A stretch of 64,000 nucleotides of DNA from Candidatus Pullichristensenella avicola. Its GTDB lineage: Bacteria > Bacillota > Clostridia > Christensenellales > Aristaeellaceae. The notes under the pieces were generated by a model. It made no database searches and was not told the origin of the DNA. It saw only the letters and a program-made list of their open reading frames with translations. How positions within the stretch are numbered: position 1 is the first letter of the stretch; each line of letters opens with the position of its first letter. Made by a program: the position numbers and the translations under genes. Shown one piece after another: positions 32,892 to 41,164 of this stretch. The stretch is from NCBI GenBank assembly GCA_018711655.1, contig DVIA01000072.1, forward strand, positions 1 to 64,000, read 5' to 3'.

Positions 32892-33749
32892 ATGAAGATC
32901 GGTTTTATCGGCGTGGGCGTAATGGGCAACGGCATGGTCAAGAACCTTTTGAAACACGGCTACGCCGTCAACGCCTACACGCGCACGAAGGCGAAGGCGG
33001 CGGAGGCGCTCGCGGCGGGCGCGGTGTGGAAAGAAAGCGTGGCCGACTGCGTGCGCGACGCGGACGCGGTCGTTACCATCGTCGGGTTTCCGCCCGATGT
33101 GGAGGAGGTCTACTTCGGCGCGCAGGGCGTGCTGGAAAACGCCCGCAGCGGCATTCCCGTCATCGACATGACCACCACCAGCCCGCGCCTGGCCGAGCGC
33201 ATTTTCCGCGAGGCTCAGGCAAAGGGGCTGCACGCCCTGGACGCTCCGGTTTCCGGCGGCGATACGGGCGCGCGCGCCGGCACGCTTTCCATCATGGTCG
33301 GCGGCGAGCGCGAGACCTTCGAGGCCTGTCTGCCCATCTTCGAGGCGATGGGCAAAAGCGTGCTCTATATGGGCAAAGCCGGCAGCGGCCAGCACACAAA
33401 GATGGCCAACCAGATCGCCATCGCCGGCACGCTGGCGGGCGTGTGCGAGGCCGTAGCCTATGGCCGCGCCGTAGGGTTGGACACGGAGGAAATGCTGCGC
33501 GCCATCGGCGGCGGCGCGGCGTCCTCGTGGCAGATGCTCAACAACGGCCCGAAAATGCTGTGCGGGGACTATGCCCCCGGCTTCTTCATCAAGCATTTCA
33601 TCAAGGACATGGCCCTGGCCGACGAAGAGGCGCTCGCGCGCGAATTGCCTCTGCCTGTGTTGGAGAAGGTGTTGGCCATGTTCCGCGATCTGGAAGCGCA
33701 GGGCTGCGGCGACGAGGGCACGCAGGCCCTCATCCGCGCCTATCGGTAG
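32892..33749 (+). CDS. NAD(P)-dependent beta-hydroxyacid dehydrogenase (HIBADH/GarR family)
   Basis: The 285-aa enzyme oxidises a beta-hydroxyacid such as 3-hydroxyisobutyrate or tartronate semialdehyde's reduced form; the substrate is not defined by sequence. The Rossmann glycine loop GFIGVGVMGNGM is at 4-15, the substrate-binding DAPVSGGDTGARAGTL near 117-132, and the catalytic lysine is K170 in GQHTKMANQ. Length is normal. GGGAGGATAG precedes the ATG. It is a single gene with a strong terminator. Confidence 0.9.
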   Translation: MKIGFIGVGVMGNGMVKNLLKHGYAVNAYTRTKAKAAEALAAGAVWKESVADCVRDADAVVTIVGFPPDVEEVYFGAQGVLENARSGIPVIDMTTTSPRLAERIFREAQAKGLHALDAPVSGGDTGARAGTLSIMVGGERETFEACLPIFEAMGKSVLYMGKAGSGQHTKMANQIAIAGTLAGVCEAVAYGRAVGLDTEEMLRAIGGGAASSWQMLNNGPKMLCGDYAPGFFIKHFIKDMALADEEALARELPLPVLEKVLAMFRDLEAQGCGDEGTQALIRAYR

Positions 33750-33765
33750 CGCCCGCGGCAAAACC

Positions 33766-33800
33766 AACCGCCTCCGCGCAATAACGCGGAGGCGGTTTTG
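33766..33800 (+). terminator. Intrinsic terminator of the dehydrogenase gene
   Basis: A perfect 13-bp stem (33766-33778 with 33785-33797) and 6-nt loop end in TTTTG, 16 bp after the stop codon. The upstream side has AAAA, so it may work in both directions. Confidence 0.88.
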
Positions 33801-33854
33801 GCTGCGCGCAAGGCCGCCATGTCCGCGACGCACCGGCCGTGAGAAGCGACGCGC

Positions 33855-34080
33855 GCCGGCAAACGCGGCGGGCGGGGGACGGGCCGGGGCGGCCGTTGCC
33901 AGGCATGCGCGGCGAGCGCGGGAGAACGGCGTCCCGCAGAAGCGCCGCCGGCAAATGCGGCGGGCGGGGGACGGGCCGGGGCGGCCGTTGCCGGGCGGGA
34001 GCGGCGAGCGCGGGAGAACAGCGTCCCGCAGAAGCGCCGCTGGCAAATGCGGCGGGCGGGGGACGGGCCGGGGCGGTCAA
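33855..34080. repeat. 92-bp tandem repeat, about 2.5 copies
   Basis: The segment with GGCGGGCGGGGGACGGGCCG recurs at 92-bp spacing (anchor points 33857, 33949, 34041). It is extremely GC-rich and lies between two convergent transcription units. 34081-34239 shows nothing recognisable. Open frames across it come from the repeat composition. Confidence 0.8.
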
Positions 34081-34239
34081 ACGGGCCGATTTGCGCCGAC
34101 AGGATGCCGGCAAACGCACAGAATGGACGGAGATTCGCGCCGCAGGAGATGCGCCGGATGGAAAAGAAGCGCGGGAACCCGGCGGCCCGGGCCGCGTCGC
34201 CGCCGCGCGGGGCGGCGTGAAAAAGCGAGCCTCCGCCGG

Positions 34240-34881
34240 TCAATTCCCGCGCCAGGTTTCCGGTGCGTCGAGCAATTCCTGCGTTTCGCGTATCAGGCGG
34301 CAGACGTGGAACCCGTCGCAGACGGCATGATGCACCTGCACGGCCATCGGCAGAAGCGTTCGTCCATCCTGCGCGTACATTTTGCCCAGCGTGAAGATGG
34401 GCAAAAGATAGTCGTTGCCCCGCGGCAGATCCAGATGGAAGCCCTCGAAACGCGCCCACGGCAGCATCGACACGGTGAACAGGTTTTCCGGCGCGTCCGG
34501 CTTGGGCATGAAGCCCTCCAGATGTCCGTAGCGGCGCAGATCCTCCTCATAGCGCGCAAGGAAGGCGGGGAAATCCGGGCAAAAGGCCGTCCAGAGGTTG
34601 GAAAACGTCTCCGTTTGCGGGTGAAAGACCGTGTAGCAGGGGGAAAGCGCGTCGTAGACGCCCACCGCCCCGTTCACCATCGCCGTGCGGAATTCTTCGC
34701 GGCGGTTGACTACGGCGCAAAGCGCATAGAGCATTGCCGGATACAGCCGGATCCCCGCCGCGCGCAGGCGCGTGACGTCCAAAGAGACGGTCATGCTGTA
34801 AAAACAGGGCGCGTCCTCGTGGTAGTGGCGAAAAAACGCCTCCCGTTTCCAACGCGCGCGGTCGATCTTCGTCCAGCCCAT
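34240..34881 (-). CDS. catA: Chloramphenicol acetyltransferase-like enzyme (type A)
   Basis: The 213-aa protein has the length and fold signature of CatA trimeric acetyltransferases. The catalytic motif VHHAVCDGFH (H184/H185, D189) is intact, as are the N-terminal FYSMTVSLDVT and PWARFEGFHLDL blocks. These enzymes acetylate chloramphenicol with acetyl-CoA; chromosomal homologues often act on other substrates. Codon use matches the neighbours, which suggests a resident gene and not a recent resistance import. It lies 11 bp after the LCP gene on the same strand with AGGAG at good spacing. Confidence 0.88.
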   Translation of the reverse strand: MGWTKIDRARWKREAFFRHYHEDAPCFYSMTVSLDVTRLRAAGIRLYPAMLYALCAVVNRREEFRTAMVNGAVGVYDALSPCYTVFHPQTETFSNLWTAFCPDFPAFLARYEEDLRRYGHLEGFMPKPDAPENLFTVSMLPWARFEGFHLDLPRGNDYLLPIFTLGKMYAQDGRTLLPMAVQVHHAVCDGFHVCRLIRETQELLDAPETWRGN

Positions 34882-34892
34882 GGGTCTGTCTC

Positions 34893-35894
34893 CTATCCGT
34901 AAATGAATTCCCGCAGCACCCGGGCGTTGGCGTCGGCGTCGATGGCGATGCTCGAGCCGTTGTCGTCGTAAGTTCCGTCCACGGGCAGGCGCAGTTGCCC
35001 GATCTCGCCGCAGAAGAGCGTTTTCAGCCCCAGGGAGGCGATTTCCACCGCGCCCATATTGGTGCGCACGGTGTCCTGAAGGATGCGCAGGAGTTTTGCG
35101 TACATCGTCGGGTCGGCAAGGCGGGCGCGCATGCTGGTCAACACGGCCTGCACCACCCTGCGCTGGCGCGAGGTGCGGGTAAAATCGCTGTCCAGTTTGC
35201 GGATGCGCGCGTAGCTGAGGGCCTGGATGCCGTTCAGATGCACGGGCGTTTCGCCGTCGGAACTGTACTCCTCCAGCGGCTGCACCGGATAGCCGAGATA
35301 TTCCTCGATGCCAGGTATGTAGGCGTATGGCTCGGCGTTGATGTTGATGTGTTCCATTTCTTTTTCGGAAATGACCACGTCCACGCCGCCCACCGCGTCC
35401 ACCAGCAGCGCCACCGCCTGATAGCTGACGACCACATATTTGGTGATATTCATGCCAAAGGTCTGGTTGACCGTGCGCATGGCCAGTTCCGCGCCGCCGT
35501 AGGCGTAGGCGCCGTTGATCTTGCCCCGGCCGTGGCCGTCGATGTCGGCGACGGTGTCGCGCAGGATGGAGGTCAATTTGACCGAGTTGTAGCCCACCGA
35601 AAGGATCATCATTGAATCCGAGCGCTGGGAATTGCCGCGGTCCTCGTCCACGCCCAGCACGAGGATGTTCACATACGAATCGGGAAGGCCCGAGGCGATG
35701 GACAGGTCCGTTTCCGGTTCAACGTTGAAAAGCCCCGGCGGCAGCGCGTAGGCGATCAGCGCCAGCACCAGCGCAAGCACGGCCAGCTTAAAGACAAGCT
35801 TGAACACAAACCACAGCGCCCGGGGCGCGCAGCCGCGCCCTTCGCGCCGTCTTTCGCGCCGCTCGCCGCGCCGGCTGTAGGGCTCGTAGAACAT
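34893..35894 (-). CDS. LytR-CpsA-Psr (LCP) family cell-wall glycopolymer ligase
   Basis: The 333-aa protein has a basic cytoplasmic N-terminus (residues 8-26), one membrane helix (about 28-50) and an extracellular LCP domain. LCP enzymes move wall teichoic acids or other phosphate-linked glycans from a lipid carrier to peptidoglycan. Seen motifs are ILVLGVDEDRGNSQRSDSMM, SILRDTVADI, GKINGAYAYGG and the arginine cluster FTRTSRQRRVV. The ATG at 35894 shares a base with the ApbE stop codon (TGATG), so the two are co-translated. Confidence 0.92.
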   Translation of the reverse strand: MFYEPYSRRGERRERRREGRGCAPRALWFVFKLVFKLAVLALVLALIAYALPPGLFNVEPETDLSIASGLPDSYVNILVLGVDEDRGNSQRSDSMMILSVGYNSVKLTSILRDTVADIDGHGRGKINGAYAYGGAELAMRTVNQTFGMNITKYVVVSYQAVALLVDAVGGVDVVISEKEMEHININAEPYAYIPGIEEYLGYPVQPLEEYSSDGETPVHLNGIQALSYARIRKLDSDFTRTSRQRRVVQAVLTSMRARLADPTMYAKLLRILQDTVRTNMGAVEIASLGLKTLFCGEIGQLRLPVDGTYDDNGSSIAIDADANARVLREFIYG

Positions 35895-36877
35895 CAAAGC
35901 ATCAGACCTTTCGCGCCGCTCGTCATTTGTAAGGTGCCGTCGTTGGCGATGAAAAACGCCTCTACGCCCTCCAGGGCCTCCGCCGTTTCCAGCGCCTCCT
36001 CCAGCGGCAGCAGGAACAGGAGCGTGGAAAGATAGTCCGCGTACCCGGCGTCGCGGGCGACGATGGTCGCCTGGCGCATGTTGCGGGCGGGATAGAGCGT
36101 TTCCGGATCGAGGATGTGGTGGTAGCGCGCGCCGTCCACGGTAAAATAGCGCTGGCTGTCGCCGCTGGTGACGACGCTCATATCCGCGACGCCCAGCGTC
36201 AGAAGCACGTCCCCGCCATCGGGCGCGGCGACGCCTACGCGCCAGACGCCGCCGTCCGCCGCCGGGCCGCAGACCACGTTGCCGCCGGCGTCGATGAGAT
36301 AGGCGTCAAAATGCGCCGCCGCCGTTTCGCGCAGAAGCTGCGCGGCATAGCCCTTGGCCGAAGCGCCCAGATCGAGGCGCGTTTCCGGGTCGGTCAGCCG
36401 CGCCCGGCCGCCGGAGAGTTCCAGCGCGGCAAAGTCGGCGTGCGCGGCGGCGGCCGCCAGCGCCTCGCCGTCGGGCAGAACGCCGGTTTCGCGCGCCTGC
36501 GTCCACAGGTCGATCACCCCGCCCAGCGCCGGTTCGACCGCCCCGCCCGCGCCCCAGGCCTGCAGGCGGCCGAGCAGGTCGTACAGTTCCGGCTCCACAG
36601 CCACCCATTCGCCGCCGGCGGCGTTGAGGGCGTACAGCCCCTGCACGCCTTCGTGGGGCGCATAGCGGTCGAACACGGCGTGCAGGCGGAACAGTTCCGC
36701 TTCAAAGGCCTCCGCGCCGCGCGCGAACGCCGCCTCGTCCGCGGCGTAGGCGGTGAGGGTGACGACGGTATCAAAAGCGTCGTACCATGTGCGGCTGAAG
36801 CGCTCCCGGCGCGCCGCGCAGCCGCTGAAAAGCAGCGGCAGGAGCAACAGAAGGGACAACCATCGCTTGCGTATCAT
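35894..36877 (-). CDS. apbE: FAD:protein FMN transferase ApbE, lipoprotein
   Basis: The 327-aa enzyme transfers FMN from FAD to Thr/Ser of extracytoplasmic redox proteins. It has a lipoprotein signal (LLFSGC), then YDAFDTVVTLTAYA, a substrate pocket with LDLGASAKGYAA, DAGGNVVCG and the Mg-site region SVVTSGDSQRYF...YHHILDPETLYPA. The ATG at 36877 has no Shine-Dalgarno and lies only 6 nt from a -10 box, so the mRNA may be leaderless; an open frame reaches to 37549 but lacks coding character. It faces the NusG-II/Gx operon. Confidence 0.92.
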   Translation of the reverse strand: MIRKRWLSLLLLLPLLFSGCAARRERFSRTWYDAFDTVVTLTAYAADEAAFARGAEAFEAELFRLHAVFDRYAPHEGVQGLYALNAAGGEWVAVEPELYDLLGRLQAWGAGGAVEPALGGVIDLWTQARETGVLPDGEALAAAAAHADFAALELSGGRARLTDPETRLDLGASAKGYAAQLLRETAAAHFDAYLIDAGGNVVCGPAADGGVWRVGVAAPDGGDVLLTLGVADMSVVTSGDSQRYFTVDGARYHHILDPETLYPARNMRQATIVARDAGYADYLSTLLFLLPLEEALETAEALEGVEAFFIANDGTLQMTSGAKGLML

Positions 36878-36883
36878 GCCAAC

Positions 36884-36912
36884 AGTATAACACATCCGCG
36901 CCGCCTTGAAAA
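36884..36912 (-). promoter_or_regulatory. Probable promoter of apbE, giving a leaderless mRNA
   Basis: Minus strand TATACT (36884-36889), 17-bp spacer and a weak TTTTCA (36907-36912). The start site would fall at or next to the A of the apbE ATG. Confidence 0.45.
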
Positions 36913-37394
36913 CCCCGCCGCGCCGGGGCGGAGAGATCCGTGCGCAAGGGACGGTTTGCGCAGCGCGCCGGATCGCGCGAAAACCGGCGCGGCGCTTTCC
37001 AGAATATTTCGCCAGATTTTCACGCTTCCGCGTCCGTGCGGGGGAAATGGCTGCGGGAAACTGCCTGCCGGGGGATTCAGATATTCGCCCGCGCGGAGAG
37101 GGGCGCGTTGCTTCGACGTTTTGAAATGTGGGACAAGCGGCGTTATTCACCCACGCGAAGAGGGGCGGCATAGGCCATCCCATTCCTTGTTTCCACTTAA
37201 TCAAACATCCACCCGCATAGGGAGGAGGTCCTCTGGCCTGCATCCAAGGTCGCGGAACGCATCCAAACATCCACCCGCGCGCGGAGAAGGCTTCCCGCTG
37301 GGCCCCTGCGGGAAGGCGCGGCTGAGAACTTTCTCCGGCGCCGGGGCGGCCGCGCGCAAGGGCGTTTTCGGCGGCGCGGCGGGAAAAACCGCCG
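36913..37394. other. Intergenic stretch between divergent apbE and NusG-II operons
   Basis: About 480 bp. AAACATCCACCCGC occurs twice (37203 and 37266), and CTTCCCGC/GCGGGAAG (37291-37315) forms a perfect 8-bp hairpin without a U-tract. No frame with a ribosome-binding site and plausible content is seen on either strand. Confidence 0.5.
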
Positions 37395-37423
37395 TTGCAT
37401 TTCGCGCGAGGATGCGCTACAAT
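37395..37423 (+). promoter_or_regulatory. Promoter of the NusG-II / Gx operon
   Basis: TTGCAT (37395-37400), 17-bp spacer, TACAAT (37418-37423), about 20 nt before the first start codon. Confidence 0.7.
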
Positions 37424-37441
37424 GAAGCGGGAGGCGGATCG

Positions 37442-37798
37442 ATGCGCAGAAACGACTGGATACTGCTGGCGGCGCTTCTGGCGCTGGCCGGCGCGCTGTT
37501 TCTCCTGCTGCGGCCGGGCGGCGCGGCCTTGGAGGCGCGCGTGTACCATGCCGGCAAGGAGGTGGCGACGTTGCCGCTTTCCGGAGCGGGCGAATTTGTC
37601 TGGCGGGACGGCGGGGAATTTGTGCGCGTGGAGGCGACGGAAGGCGGCGTGCGCGTGGCGGCGTCGAGCTGTCCGGACGGCCTGTGCGTGCGCAGGGGCG
37701 CGATTGCGCGCGCGGGCGAGAGCGTCGTCTGCCTGCCCAACCGCGTCAGCGTGGTGCTCGTCGGTGGCGAAGCGGCGCTGGACGCCGTGGCGTATTGA
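37442..37798 (+). CDS. NusG domain II-containing membrane-anchored protein
   Basis: The 118-aa protein has one N-terminal membrane helix (ILLAALLALAGALFLLL) and an extracytoplasmic NusG-II domain with the signature SSCPDGLCVRRGAIARAG and VCLPNRVSV. Proteins of this kind occur beside Gx transporters and ApbE in Gram-positive extracellular electron transfer loci (EetA-like). GGAGGCG precedes the ATG at 37442; the much longer open frame upstream is not coding. It is 9 bp from the next gene. A role in flavin-based electron transfer is inferred from context. Confidence 0.85.
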   Translation: MRRNDWILLAALLALAGALFLLLRPGGAALEARVYHAGKEVATLPLSGAGEFVWRDGGEFVRVEATEGGVRVAASSCPDGLCVRRGAIARAGESVVCLPNRVSVVLVGGEAALDAVAY

Positions 37799-37807
37799 GG
37801 TGTTGGC

Positions 37808-38287
37808 ATGACGAAAAAACTGGCGCGCCTGGCGCTTTTGACGGCCCTGGGGCTGCTGGCGGCATGGCTGGAGGCGACGCTTCTGCCGCCGCTGGGGCTG
37901 CCGGGGATCAAGCTGGGGCTGGCGAACGTATTTTCCGTGCTGGCGCTGTACATGTACGGCTTCGGCGCGGCCATGCTTGCCACGCTGGCGCGCGTGGCGC
38001 TTTCCGCGCTGCTGTTCGGCGGCCTGTCCAGCCTGCTTTACGCGCTTTCAGGCGCGCTGCTGGCCGTGCCGTGCATGGCGCTTTTGCGGCGTCTTGGCGG
38101 CGTGTCCTGCGTGGGCGCGTCCGTGGGCGGCGGCGCCGCGCACAATCTGGGCCAGATCGCCGCGGCGGCGCTGGCGGCGGAAACGCCCGGCCTGGCCGCC
38201 TATCTTCCGCTGCTGCTGGCGGCGGGGGCGGCGACGGGCTTTGTCAACGGCGCGCTGGCGCTGGCCGTGCGCAAACGCTTCCCTTGA
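37808..38287 (+). CDS. Gx transporter family protein (HepS component I-like, PF07456)
   Basis: The 159-aa protein has five to six membrane helices with the family features LEATLLPPLGLPGIKLGLANVF and GGGAAHNLGQ. It was first named heptaprenyl diphosphate synthase component I but is now viewed as an ECF-like S component. Next to a NusG-II protein and ApbE it resembles EetB of flavin-based electron transfer loci. No catalytic prenyltransferase partner is present here, which argues against a quinone-synthesis role at this locus. Confidence 0.85.
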   Translation: MTKKLARLALLTALGLLAAWLEATLLPPLGLPGIKLGLANVFSVLALYMYGFGAAMLATLARVALSALLFGGLSSLLYALSGALLAVPCMALLRRLGGVSCVGASVGGGAAHNLGQIAAAALAAETPGLAAYLPLLLAAGAATGFVNGALALAVRKRFP

Positions 38288-38339
38288 AGGCGCGAATGTG
38301 ATATGATAGAAATGCGATACAGGAAAGGAAGGTGCGGCT

Positions 38340-38777
38340 ATGCTCAAGGATTATCTCATCGTGGAAAAAAGCGCACTGCCGGACTACTTTCTCAAAGTGG
38401 TCGAGGCGCGCAGGCTGCTGGAAAGCGGCGCCTGCCAGCAGGTGAGCGGCGTCTGCGAGCAGGTGGGCATTTCGCGCAGCACCTATTACAAGTACAAGGA
38501 TAAGGTCATCGAACCGACGCGCCTCACCGTTGGGCGCAAGGCGGTCGTGCTTCTGATGCTCGACCACGAAAGCGGCGTGCTTTCCAAGGTGCTCAACAGC
38601 CTTTCGGGTTTCGGAACGAACATACTCACCATTACCCAGAGCCTGCCCATCCACGACCGCGCCAGCGTCACCATTTCCATGGACATTTCGGAACTGGGCG
38701 GGTCGCTGGAGGAACTGCTTGCGGCGCTGGAGGCCGTTCCCGGCGTGGAATCGCTGCGCCTGGTGGCGGTGGAATAA
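38340..38777 (+). CDS. ACT domain protein, UPF0735 (PheB-like)
   Basis: The 145-aa protein has an N-terminal helix-turn-helix (VCEQVGISRSTYYKYKDKV, about 41-60) and a C-terminal ACT domain (KAVVLLMLDHESGVLSKVLNSLSGFG...). UPF0735 proteins are thought to sense an amino acid, probably phenylalanine, and to regulate aromatic amino-acid genes. GGAAAGGAAGG precedes the ATG. It is followed after 20 bp by a GNAT gene, probably in the same transcript. Confidence 0.88.
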   Translation: MLKDYLIVEKSALPDYFLKVVEARRLLESGACQQVSGVCEQVGISRSTYYKYKDKVIEPTRLTVGRKAVVLLMLDHESGVLSKVLNSLSGFGTNILTITQSLPIHDRASVTISMDISELGGSLEELLAALEAVPGVESLRLVAVE

Positions 38778-38797
38778 GCGACAAAGGAGGCGGTCGT

Positions 38798-39292
38798 ATG
38801 GAAAGACCGGAACCGGCCCGAAAAACCGACGCGCGGGAAGTGCTCGCCCTCTACCGCGCCGCCGCCGCGCAGGCGAGGTGCGCGGGGCATACGCACTGGG
38901 ATGAAAATTATCCTTCGGAGGAAACGGTGCGGAAAGACCTCGAAGGCGGCTGGCTCTATGTCTGGCGCGAGGACGGCAGGATCGTCGCCGCCATTACGCT
39001 TACGCCTGCGGAGGAAATGGAGGCCGAGGGCGTCGAATGGACGAGCGCGCGCCGCGCCGCGGAGGCCTGCCGCTTCTGCCTGTCGCCCGCGCTGCAGGGC
39101 AAGGGCCGCGCCAAAGCCTATTTTCTCGGCGCGGTGGATCTTCTGCGCGCGCAGGGAGTGGACGCGCTGCGCTACACTTGCGCAAAGGAAAATGTCGCCG
39201 CCTACAGGATCTATACCGGCATCGGACACCGGATCGTCGGCGAGACGACCTGGCACGGCACGGAGTTTTACGCTTTCGAGGCGCTTTTGTAG
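38798..39292 (+). CDS. GNAT-family N-acetyltransferase
   Basis: The 164-aa protein shows the acetyl-CoA loop CLSPALQGKGRAKAYFLGAVD (motif A, Q-x-x-G-x-G/A with one change) and the motif B segment AAYRIYTGIGHRIVG. The acceptor substrate cannot be told. GGAGGCGG precedes the ATG. It follows the ACT regulator and is ended by the duplicated terminator at 39351-39378. Confidence 0.85.
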   Translation: MERPEPARKTDAREVLALYRAAAAQARCAGHTHWDENYPSEETVRKDLEGGWLYVWREDGRIVAAITLTPAEEMEAEGVEWTSARRAAEACRFCLSPALQGKGRAKAYFLGAVDLLRAQGVDALRYTCAKENVAAYRIYTGIGHRIVGETTWHGTEFYAFEALL

Positions 39293-39350
39293 AAAACGGC
39301 GCGCGGGAAGGCGTCGCGCACGTCCGGTTTGTCGATGGCGCGCATTCGCA

Positions 39351-39378
39351 AAAACGCGGGGTTCCGGCCCCGCGTTTT
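39351..39378. terminator. Bidirectional terminator hairpin, copy 1
   Basis: AAAACGCGGGG and CCCCGCGTTTT pair perfectly around TTCCGG, giving T-tracts on both strands. It ends the ACT-GNAT transcript. Confidence 0.75.
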
Positions 39379-39502
39379 GCGTTGGGGGATGCGGGACGGG
39401 TTTGGCGGGTTTTGCGCAGGGCGCGGAGGCGGTGAAAACGCGGCCATGCGGCGCGCGGGAAGGCGTCGCGCACGTCCGGTTTGTCGATGGCGCGCATTCG
39501 CA

Positions 39503-39530
39503 AAAACGCGGGGTTCCGGCCCCGCGTTTT
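39503..39530. terminator. Bidirectional terminator hairpin, copy 2
   Basis: Same sequence as copy 1, exactly 152 bp downstream. Confidence 0.7.
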
Positions 39531-39674
39531 GCGTTGTATATGGGGAATTTTCCCTGAGCCGAACCGCAATTCTGCCCCGCCCGGCAGGGGTGGGCGTATA
39601 CGGCCGTTTTGACGCCAAAAATGCGTTTGCAAAGCCAGAATGCAGGAAAATATTGCGTTAATTGTTAAGAATAG

Positions 39675-39703
39675 TTGCATTCCGTAAACATATTCGCTAT
39701 AAT
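39675..39703 (+). promoter_or_regulatory. Promoter of the kor-suc operon
   Basis: TTGCAT (39675-39680), 17-bp spacer, TATAAT (39698-39703) in a locally AT-rich region, about 50 nt before korD. Confidence 0.75.
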
Positions 39704-39752
39704 AAAGCCGTCTCCAGGGGCTTGTCAACGACCGGAACGAGGAGAAATGCTT

Positions 39753-40004
39753 ATGTCGGAAAGGGAAGGCAGACGGGTATATACCAACGCGCGATGGTGT
39801 AAGGGCTGTGGCATCTGCGTGGCGTTCTGTCCCAAAGGGGTGCTGGGCCTGGTCAAGCAAAAGGTGCGGATACTGGAGCCGGAGAAGTGCACGCGGTGCG
39901 GGCTGTGCGAGATGCGCTGCCCGGACTATGCGATCTGGCTGGACGTGGACGAGGAATGGGGCGAAGGCGGCGCGGCGGCCGCGGAAGGAGGCGCAGCGAA
40001 ATGA
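39753..40004 (+). CDS. korD: 2-oxoacid:ferredoxin oxidoreductase, delta (ferredoxin) subunit
   Basis: The 83-aa protein carries two 4Fe-4S clusters (CKGCGICVAFCPKG and CTRCGLCEMRCPD) and passes electrons from the catalytic subunits to ferredoxin. GAGGAG lies about 9 nt before the ATG at 39753. Its stop overlaps the korA start (ATGA). Confidence 0.92.
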   Translation: MSEREGRRVYTNARWCKGCGICVAFCPKGVLGLVKQKVRILEPEKCTRCGLCEMRCPDYAIWLDVDEEWGEGGAAAAEGGAAK

Positions 40005-41164
40005 CGCAGGCAGCAAACCCGGCCCGCAGGCGCCGCAGGGCGCTTTTGCAGGGCAACGAGGCCGTGGTGGAAGGCGCGCTGAGCGCGGGCATGCGCTTTT
40101 TTGCCGGCTATCCGATCACGCCCTCTACGGAGATCGCCGAGGGCTGCGCGCTGAAACTGCCGCGCGTGGGCGGCACGTTTGTGCAGATGGAGGATGAACT
40201 GGCCAGCATGGCGGCGGTGATCGGCGCTTCGGTGGCGGGGGTCAAGGCCATGACGGCCACCTCCGGCCCCGGCTTTTCCCTCAAGCAGGAGAACATCGGC
40301 TACGCCGCGCTGGCGGAGATCCCCTGCGTGGTGGTGGATGTGCAGCGCTCCGGGCCGTCCACGGGCCTGCCCACCTCGCCCTCGCAGGGCGATTATATGC
40401 AGGCGCGCTGGGGCACGCATGGCGATCATCCCGTGGTGGCCGTTTCCCCCTGGAGCGTGCAGGAGGCCTATTCGGAAACCATCCGCTGCTTCAACCTGGC
40501 GGAAAAATACCGCGTGCCGGTGATCCTGCTCATGGACGAGATCGTCGGCCACATGCGCGAGGGCATCGAACTTCTGGAGCCGGACGAGGTCAAGGTGTTC
40601 GACCGGCTTGTCAAAGCAGACCCGGAACAGGCGTCCATGCCCTACGACATCGTGCCGCGCGAACGCGTGCCGCGCATCACGCCGTTTGGCGAGGGCGTGT
40701 TTTACAACATCACCGGCCTGATTCACGACAACTGGGGCTTCCCCACCAATTCGCCGGTGAAGGCCAACCGCCAGTGCACGCGCATCATGCGCAAGATCGA
40801 GACAAACGCCGACGACATCGAAAAATACGAAACCTACAAAATGGACGACGCGCAGGTGTGCGTGGTCTCCTTCGGCGGTACGGCGCGCAGCGCCATGGCG
40901 GCCGTGGACGAGGCGCGGCTGGATGAATACCGCGTGGGCATGTTCCGCCCGGTAACGGTGTGGCCGTTTCCGGAGGCGGCGCTTTCGGAAATCTGCGAGC
41001 GCGTGGAGCACATCGTGGTGGCCGAACTCAACTACGGCCAGATGAAACTGGAAGTGGAGCGCGTTGCGGCGGGCCGCTGCCAGGTGCATCACATTGGCAA
41101 GGTCAACGGGACGATTCTCAAGCCCAGGGAGATATACCGGGCGATCCAGGAGGTGGCGCGCTGA
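40001..41164 (+). CDS. korA: 2-oxoglutarate:ferredoxin oxidoreductase, alpha subunit
   Basis: The 387-aa protein holds the pyrimidine-binding domain of the TPP enzyme (GYPITPSTEI, TATSGPGFSL) and the transketolase C-like domain after residue 250. With KorB, KorC and KorD it converts 2-oxoglutarate and CoA to succinyl-CoA, CO2 and reduced ferredoxin. 2-Oxoglutarate is preferred over pyruvate because sucCD follows in the operon; this is inferred. The ATG at 40001 has AAGGAGG upstream; longer open sequence upstream lies inside korD. Confidence 0.93.
   Translation: MTQAANPARRRRRALLQGNEAVVEGALSAGMRFFAGYPITPSTEIAEGCALKLPRVGGTFVQMEDELASMAAVIGASVAGVKAMTATSGPGFSLKQENIGYAALAEIPCVVVDVQRSGPSTGLPTSPSQGDYMQARWGTHGDHPVVAVSPWSVQEAYSETIRCFNLAEKYRVPVILLMDEIVGHMREGIELLEPDEVKVFDRLVKADPEQASMPYDIVPRERVPRITPFGEGVFYNITGLIHDNWGFPTNSPVKANRQCTRIMRKIETNADDIEKYETYKMDDAQVCVVSFGGTARSAMAAVDEARLDEYRVGMFRPVTVWPFPEAALSEICERVEHIVVAELNYGQMKLEVERVAAGRCQVHHIGKVNGTILKPREIYRAIQEVAR

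Larger units (their letters stand above)
39299..39536. repeat. Direct repeat of about 85 bp at 152-bp spacing
   Basis: Copies start at 39299 and 39451 and are nearly identical through GTTTGTCGATGGCGCGCATT to the end of a hairpin. Each carries a perfect terminator-like stem. The pair looks like one local duplication of a terminator region. 39537-39674 is AT-richer upstream sequence of the kor promoter. Confidence 0.8.

Noticed and set aside
33571..34902. 443-codon plus-strand frame over the 92-bp repeat and the CAT-like gene
   Set aside because: It crosses a terminator, a repeat and the antisense of a conserved gene.
36878..37549. Upstream extension of the ApbE frame to 551 codons
   Set aside because: The lipoprotein signal begins at 36877, and the extension is Arg/Pro-rich without any family similarity.
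36116..37798. 560-codon plus-strand frame spanning the apbE antisense and the NusG-II gene
   Set aside because: Only the last 118 codons have domain content, a ribosome-binding site and a promoter; the rest is opposite apbE.
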